Source of the DNA: Amycolatopsis anabasis
GTDB lineage: Bacteria > Actinomycetota > Actinomycetes > Mycobacteriales > Pseudonocardiaceae
Length of the DNA: 64,000 bases
Assembly (NCBI RefSeq): GCF_009765355.1
Contig: NZ_VTHK01000040.1
Span: 1-64,000, forward strand
Reading direction: 5' to 3'
A model generated the notes under the pieces. The model was not told the DNA's origin. It did not search any database and saw only the letters and a list, made by a program, of their open reading frames with translations. Shown here in pieces: positions 22,345 through 31,191 of the stretch (within the stretch, counting starts at the first letter, position 1; the number at the start of each line of letters is the position of its first letter). Made by a program: the position numbers and the translations under genes.

Positions 22345-24020
22345 CCCGGGGTGGGGAGGTCGTGGGTGGCGCGGTAGGAGCGCCACGTGCTGGCGACCTC
22401 GGCGAGATCGGCGGGGCGCAGGGGTTCGCCGCTGTGATCGATGTGGGTGGCGTAGTAGAGCGCCGGGACGCCCAGGTCCGGCTGGACGCGCAGGTATTCG
22501 GCCCAGGTGGCCCGGTCGGGCAGGCACCAGCCGTCGGTGTCCACGGGGGTACCGGGCAGCGCCGCCCGCGCGACCGCGGCCCGGTAGGTCATCTGCGGCA
22601 CCACCGGCCCGTCCGGGTCGACGGCGTCGAGCATCCGGATGTCGTTGAGCCGGACCATGTCGGTGACGTCCGCGAACGCCGGGTTCGGGGTGTGCGTGAC
22701 GATCAGGGCGTCCGGCTTGCGGAGTTTCGCGCGGTCGTGGACCACGCGCAGCAGTTCGTGCAGCAGGGCGGCGCCCCAGGACGGGCCGCTGTGACGCGGC
22801 GCCACCCCGCTCGGCGTGCGCGCGAGGAAGTCGACCTTGAGCCCGTCGGCGTCCAGCCCGCCGGGGCCGAGCAGGAAACCGACCGCTTCCTCGATCAGTT
22901 CCCGCCCGCGCGGGGACTCCGGATCGAGTGCGACCGGCGTGCCGTCCGGCAGCCGCACGCAGGCTTCCGGTGGCGCGCCTTCGGGATCCCATGCCTTCCA
23001 CCACAACAGGATCCGCTGGCCGCGCCGGTGCCGATCGGCGATCCAGCCGGCGAGGTCCGGCCACTTCCGCTCGTCCGGCCGGTTGGTCGCGTACCGCCGC
23101 TGCCACTTGTCGTCGATCACGATCGTGCCGGGCACCACGTCGCAGGCTTCGAGTTCGCGGAGGAAATCGTCGTAGTGCCGCTGGGTGGCGAAGTCGCGGG
23201 CCGGGCGACCGGCCGACTTCGCGAGGTGGTTCTGCGCTCCCCAGCCGCAGAACATCGGCTGCCGCCAGTGCGCGGGAACCGCACCGGCGGGCCGCGGCGC
23301 GAGCCCCCGGGCCACCAGCAGGTCCCGATGCGCGCGCAGGGCGGCCACCGGATCCCGGGCGCCGAACCGGATGACCACCGCCGGGGTCTCGAACTCCCCC
23401 GCCACCCGGGTGTGGCCCTCGTAGTCCAGCCGCAGCGCGAAGCCGTCCGTGCCGCCGGTGTAGTGCAGGGCCGTGAAGTTCTGCTCCGAGACCGGGGCGG
23501 CGAGCCCGATGCCCGCCCATGCACCGTCCGAACGGGACACCGCGAAACACCACGGCGCCGGGGCGAACAGCCACCGGCCCACCCCCGGCTCTGCCCCGTC
23601 GCCGACCACTCCGATCACCGCGGGCTCGGCGGCCGGGCGCACGATCCGGCGGGGGTGGTCGGGATTGGGCGAGTACAGCTCGCGCAGCGCCGACCCGCTG
23701 GGCAGGAAACCCCGCGGCGGCCACCATCCGCCGAGCAGGTGGCCGGTCCGGACCCGGCCCTCGCCCCGGACCGCGGTCCGCAGCTCGAGCCGATCGTCGT
23801 GGTACTCGAGCGTGGTGACCCGCGACCGCCACCGCGAACTGGCGCACCGCACCTCGATCCGGTTGCCCCGGTGGCTGACCTCGGGTTCGCCCAGGGTTTC
23901 GTCCGGCCCGTCCAGGGTGTCCACAGAGGACAGCAGCCGCAGCCGGAACCACAGCCGGTCGTCGGCGTCCCGGATCTCCGCGATCAGCCGGTGCGGATCC
24001 CACCGGAGGCGTCCGGTCAC
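22338..24020 (-). CDS. Clan GH-D/GH31-like glycoside hydrolase
   Basis: A 560-residue protein. A beta-rich N-terminal domain (about 1-220) precedes a TIM barrel with TIVIDDKWQRRYATNRPDER, RRGQRILLWWKAWDPEGAPP and GLKVDFLAR, whose Asp is the likely nucleophile by analogy with GH31/GH36. The exact family cannot be assigned. It lacks a signal peptide. The GTG at 24020 overlaps the MBL-protein stop (GTGA), so it is coupled to it. Expected activity is on an alpha-linked sugar such as galactose or N-acetylgalactosamine (inference only). Confidence 0.7.
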   Translation of the reverse strand: MTGRLRWDPHRLIAEIRDADDRLWFRLRLLSSVDTLDGPDETLGEPEVSHRGNRIEVRCASSRWRSRVTTLEYHDDRLELRTAVRGEGRVRTGHLLGGWWPPRGFLPSGSALRELYSPNPDHPRRIVRPAAEPAVIGVVGDGAEPGVGRWLFAPAPWCFAVSRSDGAWAGIGLAAPVSEQNFTALHYTGGTDGFALRLDYEGHTRVAGEFETPAVVIRFGARDPVAALRAHRDLLVARGLAPRPAGAVPAHWRQPMFCGWGAQNHLAKSAGRPARDFATQRHYDDFLRELEACDVVPGTIVIDDKWQRRYATNRPDERKWPDLAGWIADRHRRGQRILLWWKAWDPEGAPPEACVRLPDGTPVALDPESPRGRELIEEAVGFLLGPGGLDADGLKVDFLARTPSGVAPRHSGPSWGAALLHELLRVVHDRAKLRKPDALIVTHTPNPAFADVTDMVRLNDIRMLDAVDPDGPVVPQMTYRAAVARAALPGTPVDTDGWCLPDRATWAEYLRVQPDLGVPALYYATHIDHSGEPLRPADLAEVASTWRSYRATHDLPTPGS

Positions 24021-25867
24021 CGGACGTCGACCAGTGCCTCGGCGTGCTGCCCGAACCGGCGGGCGCCGACGGTGAGATCGGCGGCCAGCCGCGCCCGGCG
24101 GCAGGCCGTCCCGGCCGGTGGGGTGACCGCGAACTCGAACGTCGTGGTCGCCTTTCCGGCGACGGTCGCGGTCGCCTCGGCCGGTGCGCACGACCAGCCC
24201 GCCGGGGCCGCCATGCGCACGGTCACCTCCTCTTCGGTCGCGAACGGGTTGCGCGCCTCGACCTGGAACCGCACCGGCTCCCCCGGCGCGGTGCTCGCCT
24301 GGTACGGCCGGATCCACGCGCCGACCCCCTCCGCGCCGAAGTCCACTTCGGACAGGGGCAGCAGGTCCCGGTGCACCTGGGCGAGTTCCTCGGCCTTGGC
24401 CAGCAGCATGTCCAGATAGGCCTGATCCACCCAGCGCGGCGGCCAGTGCCCGCTGACGATCAGGTCCGGGTGCAACGACTGGTACAGCTTGGCGCTGGCG
24501 ATGAAATCGTCGATCTCGAACCGGTTCTTGTACTGGAGGTTGAGCAGTTCGGTCCGCTCGTCGCGGATCCAGGTCGTGGTCTGCTGGTCCCCGGTGGCCA
24601 GCACCCGGTGACCGTCCACTTCGAACGCGATCGCCACCGCGTACCGGGTGTGCCCGGGCAGCGGGTACACGGTGAGCTCGTATTCGTGCCAGCGCACCGG
24701 TCGTTCGCAGTCGAGTACCCGGTCGGCCGGGATCGGGTCGTACCACAGGCACGGCAGGTCGTAACGCGACGGCTCCGCGAGGATCTCGGCGACCGAGCGC
24801 TCGCACCAGATCTCGGTGCCCTCGACCTCCCGCAGCAGGTTGAACCCGGCCACGTGGTCGTCGTGGTAGTGCGTGGCCACGGCCACCTCGACCCGCGCCA
24901 CCCCGAAGTCGCGGCGCAACGCGGTCAGCGACGGCAGCCACGGCCGCCGGGACGACCGGTCGTGGCCCACGGGATGACCGACGACCATGTCGTAGCCGAA
25001 GTCGACGAACAGCGCGTTCCCGGTGCCGGACAACAACACGTAGGTGGTGCCCAGGCTGGTGCGGTTGCGCAGCAGGTGCGGGCTGACCACCTCGAACGGG
25101 CGATCGTGCCACGCCCGCAGATCCCACGGCGTGTCCCGGCGCGAATCGCCGAAGGTCCGCAGGCGCGTCTCCAATAGTTCGAACGCCGCGGGCGGGTCCT
25201 CGATCGGCTTGCCGTGCGACGGCAGCACCACCTCGGGTTCCCGTGCAGACAGTTCGTAGAGGGACAGCACGCTGGCCTGCACGCCCTCCACCGCGCTGTA
25301 GGACCACTGGGTGGCCGCGAGCGACCACACCTGGCCGGGCCCGTAGATCAGGTCCCCGGTGAACGCGACCCGGCGGCCGCCGACGTCGACCAGATAGGAA
25401 ACCGATCCGATCGTGTGACCGGGGGTCGGCAGGGTCAGCACGTCGAAGCCGCCGAACCGGCGGGTCCGGTACTCCGGCACGGTCCCGCTCACCGCCACCG
25501 GTTCCAGCAACGAGAACCGGTCCTGCCGCAGGTCGTAGTAGTTGTAGAGGGCGCGCTGCTGCCAGTGTTCGTCCACTGTGGAGAAAAGGTCCCGTTCGAC
25601 CGGCGGGACCCAGATCCGGATCCCGGCCTCGACCGCGCGCGGCAGCCCCTGGGCCTGGTCCCGGTGGTGGTGGGTGAGCAGCACGTCGGTCACCCGGTCC
25701 ACGCCGAACTCGGCGAGGTGATCGAGCACCGCGCCACTCCCGAAGTCGATCAGAACCGCTGCCCGGTCCCGGACCAGGAGGTAGACATTGCAGGTGTCCT
25801 CGAACAGGAAAACCCCGTCCGGAAGCGGGTTGTCGGCCGCCGGTCCAGCTTGGACAGCCATGGTCAC
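24017..25867 (-). CDS. Double metallo-beta-lactamase-fold protein with a C-terminal NEW3-like domain
   Basis: A 616-residue protein with two tandem MBL-fold domains. The first has the metal motif VLLTHHHRDQAQGL near residue 70; the second has VAVATHYHDDHVAGF near 325, each followed by later metal ligands (LPTPGHTIGSVSYLV; LPGHTRYAVAIAFEV). The last about 100 residues (VRFQVEARNPFATEEEVTVR and beyond) resemble an NPCBM-associated NEW3/Ig-like domain. The GTG at 25867 overlaps the GH84 stop; an ATG two codons later is possible. The operon position suggests a hydrolytic step in glycan processing, perhaps an ester, sulfate or phosphate group. The function is unproven. Confidence 0.75.
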   Translation of the reverse strand: MTMAVQAGPAADNPLPDGVFLFEDTCNVYLLVRDRAAVLIDFGSGAVLDHLAEFGVDRVTDVLLTHHHRDQAQGLPRAVEAGIRIWVPPVERDLFSTVDEHWQQRALYNYYDLRQDRFSLLEPVAVSGTVPEYRTRRFGGFDVLTLPTPGHTIGSVSYLVDVGGRRVAFTGDLIYGPGQVWSLAATQWSYSAVEGVQASVLSLYELSAREPEVVLPSHGKPIEDPPAAFELLETRLRTFGDSRRDTPWDLRAWHDRPFEVVSPHLLRNRTSLGTTYVLLSGTGNALFVDFGYDMVVGHPVGHDRSSRRPWLPSLTALRRDFGVARVEVAVATHYHDDHVAGFNLLREVEGTEIWCERSVAEILAEPSRYDLPCLWYDPIPADRVLDCERPVRWHEYELTVYPLPGHTRYAVAIAFEVDGHRVLATGDQQTTTWIRDERTELLNLQYKNRFEIDDFIASAKLYQSLHPDLIVSGHWPPRWVDQAYLDMLLAKAEELAQVHRDLLPLSEVDFGAEGVGAWIRPYQASTAPGEPVRFQVEARNPFATEEEVTVRMAAPAGWSCAPAEATATVAGKATTTFEFAVTPPAGTACRRARLAADLTVGARRFGQHAEALVDVR

Positions 25868-27672
25868 CGACTTTCGGTAGGCAGCTGTGGCAACGTTGCC
25901 ACATTGTGCGGTCCGTCCCCCGCCGAGGACAAGATCTCCAGCAGCTCGGTCAGGAAACGATCCAATACCCCGTCGGCAACCTTGACCGGAACGTCCCGGT
26001 GTGGCAGGCGGGTGTCCCGGGGAGTCCGCGCCCGCTCCGCCAGTTCGGCCACCAGCACCCCGGCCCGGCGCGCGGCGGGACGATCACCCGCGACCAGCTC
26101 GCCGAGCATCGTGGCCGCCGCGGCCAGCGCCCGGCCCCACAGTTCGGTCGCGTCCAGCCAGGCCGCGGCCTCCGCGGCGAACCGGGGATCGGCGACCCCG
26201 GCCCGGATCGTCCCCGGCGCCGCGGCGAGCCGGCTCGCGAGTCCCCGCAGCCGCGCCAGGGCCGCCCCGGTGTCACCCGCCGCCCATTCGGCCCGGAACG
26301 CGGCACAGGCCTCCGCGTGCTCCGGAGCCTGCACCAGGTGCAGCCGCTCGTCGAGGGTGTTGACGTCGGCGAAAGCCTCGAGCGCGGCGAGCACGTCGGC
26401 CCGGCCACCGGCGAGTTCGGCGAGGGCGGAGCGCCACGCACGGCGGGCGTCGAAACCGGTGTCGTCCCAGCCGTAGGCGGCCACCGACGACAGCGCGACC
26501 GAACTCATCGCGGGCTGGTTCATCGGATTGGCCAGCACGCCCACCACGTGCGCGGACAATCCGTTCTCCCGGCCCGAATAGTCGCCCAGCGGCACCCGGC
26601 CGGGGAGGTAGTCGTTGACCGGATAGTTGTCCCACAACAGGATCTCGTGCCCGAACAGTGCCGCGGCCCGGGCGGCCTCCGCCCGCTCGATCGTGCGCGG
26701 AACGACGTCGTGCCCGGTCCACCACACCAGCACCCCGGGGTCGAGCCGCTCGCGCAGCGCGCGTTTGTACGGCGTGTCGGCGAGGCCGTGGTATTCGGTG
26801 GGCACCAGCTGCACCGGTTCGACGTCCCCGTGCGAACGGGCCCAGCGCACCACCTCGCCGACCAGCCAGGCATGCGCGCGCCCCGCGCTGGCACCGGGCG
26901 AATCGCCGCCGAACCGTTCCCGGTCCGCGGCGCAGTGCCAGGTCCGGTAGTCGATGTCGTCGAGCGCCACCGCGAAGGCCCGGCAGCCGGCGGCGTGCAG
27001 GGCGTCGAATTTCGCCAGCAGCGCGGCGAGGTCGCCGGTCACCGAGTACCGCATCGACAAACCGGGCGACACCGCGAAGACGAACGTGACGTGGTTGTCG
27101 CGGGCGCGCCGCACCAGTTCGGCGAGTTCGGCCAGGGTTTCCGGCGGATACGGGTCCCGCCACTTTTCCCGGTGGTAGCCGTCGTCCTTCGGCGCGTAGA
27201 CGTAGGCGTTCATCCGGTGCGCGCCCAGGAAGTCCAGATGCGCCAGGCGATCGGCGTGCGACCAGGGCGTGCCGTAGAAACCCTCGATCGAGCCCCGGTA
27301 ACGCACCGCGGGCCGGTCCCGGAGCTCGACGCCCGGCAGTTCGGCGCTCCGCTCGGCGAGCCGCCGGAACTCCCGTGCCGCGTACCAGGTCCCGGCGGGA
27401 TCCGAACCGTCCAGGACGATCCGGCCACGGCCGTCGCTCCCCCGGCCGATGCTCAGGCGGTAGGCGCCGGGCATCCGGTCCCCGATCGGTTCCTCGCCGA
27501 TCCGCACCACGAGGTCCGGTGTCCCGGCCCCTTCGGCGATCCCGCGCGCGGCCAGCGCGTCGCGGACGATCCGTTCCGCGGCGGGATCGGCGCCCGGTCC
27601 GCGAACCAGGGCGAGGGAGGCACCGGCGACGAGCGCGAAACCGTCCGGGCGGTCGATCAGGTGAGTCGGCAT
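25864..27672 (-). CDS. GH84 beta-N-acetylglucosaminidase (O-GlcNAcase/NagJ-like)
   Basis: A 602-residue protein. A small N-terminal GH20b-like domain (about 1-120) is followed by the GH84 barrel starting YRGSIEGFYGTPWSHADRL, the family hallmark. The catalytic Asp pair D238-D239 lies in FAVALDDIDYRTWH. A helical C-terminal part completes it. It uses substrate-assisted catalysis to release terminal N-acetylglucosamine. No signal peptide is visible, so it acts on imported fragments. The ATG at 27672 has CCGGAG upstream. Its 3' end contains the LacI-type operator for the downstream MBL gene. Confidence 0.9.
   Translation of the reverse strand: MPTHLIDRPDGFALVAGASLALVRGPGADPAAERIVRDALAARGIAEGAGTPDLVVRIGEEPIGDRMPGAYRLSIGRGSDGRGRIVLDGSDPAGTWYAAREFRRLAERSAELPGVELRDRPAVRYRGSIEGFYGTPWSHADRLAHLDFLGAHRMNAYVYAPKDDGYHREKWRDPYPPETLAELAELVRRARDNHVTFVFAVSPGLSMRYSVTGDLAALLAKFDALHAAGCRAFAVALDDIDYRTWHCAADRERFGGDSPGASAGRAHAWLVGEVVRWARSHGDVEPVQLVPTEYHGLADTPYKRALRERLDPGVLVWWTGHDVVPRTIERAEAARAAALFGHEILLWDNYPVNDYLPGRVPLGDYSGRENGLSAHVVGVLANPMNQPAMSSVALSSVAAYGWDDTGFDARRAWRSALAELAGGRADVLAALEAFADVNTLDERLHLVQAPEHAEACAAFRAEWAAGDTGAALARLRGLASRLAAAPGTIRAGVADPRFAAEAAAWLDATELWGRALAAAATMLGELVAGDRPAARRAGVLVAELAERARTPRDTRLPHRDVPVKVADGVLDRFLTELLEILSSAGDGPHNVATLPQLPTESR
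25886..25903. promoter_or_regulatory. Perfect LacI-family operator inside the 3' end of the GH84 gene
   Basis: TGTGGCAACGTTGCCACA is a perfect 18-bp palindrome 19-36 bases upstream of the MBL-protein start. It encodes Asn-Val-Ala-Thr near the GH84 C-terminus. It matches the site upstream of the ABC operon at 16 of 18 positions, so the same LacI protein should bind both. It implies either an internal promoter for the MBL/GH-D genes or a roadblock site. Confidence 0.75.
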
Positions 27673-27731
27673 CTCCGGAAGGGTATTCAGCGCGAACCGG
27701 CGTGACGAGGCCCGATCCGGTGGAACGAGGT

Positions 27732-28988
27732 TCAGCCGACCGTGGCAGGAACCTCCTCCCCGGCCGCGGTTCGCGCGGGCCGCGGGGCGGGCCGCTGCCG
27801 GAGTGCGGCGGCCGCGAGCAGCGTTGCCGCCAGGGAGACCGAGCCGGCGACGAGCAGCGCGGATTCGGGGCCCAGGCGTTCGCACAGCCAGCCGAGCAGC
27901 GGTGCGCCCGTCGCGCCCGCCGCCGCGGATACCGCGCCCTGGACCGCGAGCATCCGGCCGCGCATCTCCTCGGCCGAATCCAGTTGCAGCCGGGTGCTCT
28001 TCGCCGTGTCGATCAGGACCGCGCCGGCCGCGATGGGCAGGATCATCGCGGCGAAACCGAGGGTGCCGGGGGCGAAACCGCTGGCCGCCTGCAACGCACT
28101 GGTCACCGCGGCCGCTCCCAGCAGCAGGGGGAACGTGAGTTCCCGCGCCCGTGCCGCGAGCAGGCCGCCGAGCACCGTGCCGACCGCGAACACCGACGAC
28201 AGCAGGCCGTAACCGGCAGCACCGGCGCCGAGGGGTCCCTGGCTCATCGCGGCCATGGTCACCTGGTAGTTGCGGCCGAGTCCGGAGAGCACGAAGCCCA
28301 GGACGAACAGGATCAGCAGCACCCGGCTGCGCCGCAGGTAGACCAGTCCCGCCCGCACCCCCGCCCGCTCCGGCGGGCTGACCGCGAGCGGGTGCAGTTC
28401 ACCCGTGCGCATCAGCACGATCGTCCCGATCACCGCGAAGAAACTGACCGCGTTGATGAGGAACAGCGCCGATTCGCCGACCGCCGCGACGAGCACTCCG
28501 GCCGCGCTCATGCCCAGCACACGACCGGCCGAGTTGACGATCGAACTCAGGGCCAGCGCGTTGCCGAGGTGCTCCCGCGGCACGACCTGCCCCGCGAACC
28601 GGCCGAGGGCCGGCCCTTCGAAGGAGCCGATCAGCCCCGACAACGCGGTGAGCGCGTAGATCGGCGCCAAGGGCGCCTCGGCGCCCACCAGCACCGCCAA
28701 GGCGACCGCGATCAGCACGTGCAGTGTCTGCGAGCACAGCAGCAACCGCCGGGGCGGGAACCGGTCGGCGAGCGCACCCGCCCAGGGGCCGAGCAGCAGC
28801 GCCGGAAGCGTGCTCAACAGAACCGAGAATCCGACCGAGGTCGCCGATCCGGTGCGAGCGAGCACCACCCAGTTCAGGGCGAGCACCTGCATCCAGGTGC
28901 CGGTCACCGAGACCAGGTCGGCAGTGGCCCAGAGCCGATAATTGTGATTCGCGAGCGCGCGGAACATCGGCGGCAGATTTCGCCGCAA
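27732..28988 (-). CDS. MFS transporter (MFS_3/enterobactin-exporter-like)
   Basis: A 418-residue 12-helix protein. NHNYRLWATADLVSVTGTWM at the N-terminus and GPWAGALADRFPPRRLLLCS between helices 2 and 3 are characteristic of MFS_3 exporters. The frame opens at a TTG (28988) preceded by AAGGAAAG; a later ATG (28967) would give MFRALANH. The gene lies 59 bases upstream of the GH84 gene in the same direction and may be in its operon. Members of this group export drugs, siderophores or unknown metabolites, so a role in glycan use is uncertain. Confidence 0.88.
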   Translation of the reverse strand: MRRNLPPMFRALANHNYRLWATADLVSVTGTWMQVLALNWVVLARTGSATSVGFSVLLSTLPALLLGPWAGALADRFPPRRLLLCSQTLHVLIAVALAVLVGAEAPLAPIYALTALSGLIGSFEGPALGRFAGQVVPREHLGNALALSSIVNSAGRVLGMSAAGVLVAAVGESALFLINAVSFFAVIGTIVLMRTGELHPLAVSPPERAGVRAGLVYLRRSRVLLILFVLGFVLSGLGRNYQVTMAAMSQGPLGAGAAGYGLLSSVFAVGTVLGGLLAARARELTFPLLLGAAAVTSALQAASGFAPGTLGFAAMILPIAAGAVLIDTAKSTRLQLDSAEEMRGRMLAVQGAVSAAAGATGAPLLGWLCERLGPESALLVAGSVSLAATLLAAAALRQRPAPRPARTAAGEEVPATVG

Positions 28989-29133
28989 GATTTGCTTTCC
29001 TTTCCAGCACGGGCGCGCTCACGCGGAGCCGGCGACCCGGGTACATCAATGTCGAACGCCCGGCTCCATTACCGAGCGCCACAAACGCTACCCACTGATC
29101 ACTACGGTCCCGCTGTGTTCTTGATCATAAGAA

Positions 29134-29167
29134 GTGGTGGCCACCGCACCAGGGCGATGGCCACCAC
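29134..29167 (-). terminator. Hairpin downstream of the secreted trypsin gene
   Basis: GTGGTGGCC (29134-29142) and GGCCACCAC (29159-29167) form a perfect 9-bp stem with a 16-base loop. On the minus strand it lies 10 bases after the protease stop and is followed by TTCTTATGATC. It is a likely terminator. The rest of 28989-29176 holds no gene. Confidence 0.55.
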
Positions 29168-29176
29168 GGGCATCGG

Positions 29177-29989
29177 TCAGGAATTGATCTGCTGGGTGAG
29201 GACGGTGTGGTAGCTCATCACACGGGCGTACACCCCGGGGTATCCGGCCTGCGCACAACCACGGCCCCACGAGGTGGCGCCGATGAGCTTCCCGCCGGCG
29301 ACCATCGGGCCGCCCGAGTCACCCTGGCAGGTGTCCACGCCGCCCTGCGGGTAGCCCGCGCACACCATCGCCGAGCTGATGTACGACGAGCCGTACGCCT
29401 TGCCGCACGTGGCGTCGGAGGTCACCGGGACGGTGGCCTTGAGCAGGTAGCGGGACGCCGAACCACCCGAACTGGTGGTCCCCCAGCCGAGGATCGTGGC
29501 CTGGGTGCCGGCCGCGTAGAGCGCGCCGTCCGAGGGACCGGCCAGCGGCAGGGTGCTCGCCGTGAGGTTCCGGTCCAGGGTCAGCACCGCCACGTCGTAA
29601 CCGCGGGTCGCCGTGGAGTAGCTGGGATGCACCCAGATCTTGGTCACATTGGCCACGACGCCGGCCGAGCTCTGCTTGTCCTCCCGGCCCTGCACCACCC
29701 GCGTGCTGGACGGCGAGCGTCCCGACACGCAGTGCGCGGCGGTCACGACCTTGTTCGCCTTCACCAGCGTGCCACCGCAGAACTGGAAATTGCTCGAGTT
29801 GGCGAGGAAAACGGTCCAGGGATACTCGTTGACATTCGCCCGGGTGCCGCCGACGATCATCGGCGACGCGTCGCCGGACGGTTCCGGTGGTGGGGCCGCT
29901 CCGGCCGCGGACAGGTTGGACAGTCCGAGCAGTGCGGCCGCGAGGGCCACGAACACCACTCGGATCAGGCGGCGCAGGGTTTCCGCCAT
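29177..29989 (-). CDS. Secreted trypsin-like serine protease (S1)
   Basis: A 270-residue precursor. A basic start and hydrophobic core (RRLIRVVFVALAAALLGL) form a Sec signal peptide, followed by a short propeptide. The mature end would be IVGGTR at residue 45. The catalytic triad is H86 (VVTAAHC), D132 (YDVAVL) and S225 (CQGDSGGP). D219 in the S1 pocket predicts cleavage after Arg/Lys. Six cysteines can form the usual disulfides. The ATG at 29989 is chosen because GGAG lies 7 bases upstream; two in-frame ATGs precede it. Extracellular. Confidence 0.93.
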   Translation of the reverse strand: MAETLRRLIRVVFVALAAALLGLSNLSAAGAAPPPEPSGDASPMIVGGTRANVNEYPWTVFLANSSNFQFCGGTLVKANKVVTAAHCVSGRSPSSTRVVQGREDKQSSAGVVANVTKIWVHPSYSTATRGYDVAVLTLDRNLTASTLPLAGPSDGALYAAGTQATILGWGTTSSGGSASRYLLKATVPVTSDATCGKAYGSSYISSAMVCAGYPQGGVDTCQGDSGGPMVAGGKLIGATSWGRGCAQAGYPGVYARVMSYHTVLTQQINS

Positions 29990-30122
29990 GATCATCTCCA
30001 TTCTGTTGTGCCCCGAAAATGGGGATACAGCTATTTAGACACGGGGAGAGCGCGAACACATCGGTCTGTCGCTCGAATCGACGCCGACGAAAGGAGTACT
30101 GGCCACGATTTCGTGGTGGCGC

Positions 30123-30139
30123 AAAACCGCCAACGGCGG
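30123..30139 (-). terminator. Short intrinsic terminator of the stress-protein gene
   Basis: On the minus strand CCGCC-GTT-GGCGG (30139-30127) is followed by TTTT (30126-30123). It lies about 45 bases after the universal stress protein stop. The remainder of 29990-30184 carries the protease promoter region, including a TAAATA element near 30036. Confidence 0.55.
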
Positions 30140-30184
30140 AATTGTGTCAGGATTTCGAGAAAATCCGCCGCACCGCGGCGAGGT

Positions 30185-31090
30185 TCAGTCCGGGCGGGTG
30201 TGCGCCCGGGCGACGACGACCGGGCACAGCGCGTACGACATCACGGCCTGGCTGGTGGATCCCAGCAGCATCCCGGCCAGCCCGCCGCGCCCCCGGCTGC
30301 CCACCACCAGCAATTGCGCCCGATCCGCCACGCGGAGCAGTTCCTCGGCCGGGCGGCCGCGCGGTACCCGGTATTCCACGGAGACATCCGGATACCGCTC
30401 CGCCCACTCGTCGAGCCGCTCGGCGAGCACTTCCCGCGCGTGCTCTTCCATCGCGTCGCGGTCCACGCCCCACCGGGCGTCGTCGAGGACCGTGGTCAGG
30501 AACGCGTGGTCCCAGCTGTGCAGGGCGATCAGCTCGCCACCCCGCCAGGACGCCTCCTCGAAGGCGATCGGGATGGCGGACGCGCAGGCCGGGGAATCGT
30601 CGACGCCCAGCACCACCGGCCCCTCGGTCGGCGGTGCGTCCTCGGCCACGTGCGGCCGGACGAAGGCCACCGGGCACCGCGCGTGGGCGGCCAGCGCGAC
30701 CGAGGTGGAACCCGCCAGTGCCCGGCCGAGCGGGCGCAGCCCCCAGGTGCCCAGCACGAGCAGTCGCGCCGATTCGGCTTCGGCGAGCAGCGCGGGCGTC
30801 ACGCTGTCCGCGCGCAGCTGGAGCTCGACCTCCAGCCCGGGGACCGCGGCCTCGGCCGTCTCGCGCGCGGTGTCCAGCAGCCGCTGCCCGCGCGTCCGCA
30901 GGGTTTCCTGCAGTTCCTCGCGGATGGGCATCATGCGCGGGTAGGTCAGCGCGAGGTCGTCGACCACGTGCACCAGGCGCAGCCGGCAGCGCCGGTGCCG
31001 CGCCTCGTCCGCCGCCCAGGCGACCGCGCGCACCGCCGAATCGGAACCGTCGACCCCGGCGACGATCGGAGCATCGAGGCTGCCGGACAT
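30185..31090 (-). CDS. Tandem universal stress protein (two UspA domains)
   Basis: A 301-residue protein made of two UspA folds. The first has IVAGVDGSDSAVRAVAWAAD and LLVLGTWGLRPLGRALAGST; the second has VVLGVDDSPACASAIPIAFE and LLVVGSRGRGGLAGMLLGST. The G-(2)-G-(9)-GS/T loops suggest ATP binding in both. The ATG at 31090, with GGGAG about 10 bases upstream, is favoured over a GTG three codons earlier. Such proteins are induced under hypoxia or starvation in actinomycetes. It is divergent from a CPBP protease gene with about 100 bases between. Confidence 0.92.
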   Translation of the reverse strand: MSGSLDAPIVAGVDGSDSAVRAVAWAADEARHRRCRLRLVHVVDDLALTYPRMMPIREELQETLRTRGQRLLDTARETAEAAVPGLEVELQLRADSVTPALLAEAESARLLVLGTWGLRPLGRALAGSTSVALAAHARCPVAFVRPHVAEDAPPTEGPVVLGVDDSPACASAIPIAFEEASWRGGELIALHSWDHAFLTTVLDDARWGVDRDAMEEHAREVLAERLDEWAERYPDVSVEYRVPRGRPAEELLRVADRAQLLVVGSRGRGGLAGMLLGSTSQAVMSYALCPVVVARAHTRPD

Positions 31091-31191
31091 CGAGATCACA
31101 CTCCCGTCGTGACCGCTCCCGTTCCGACCATCCCGCGATCGCGCGGCCTCGGCAACACGACCGGCCCGGCATCACGCACACTGGATCCACG

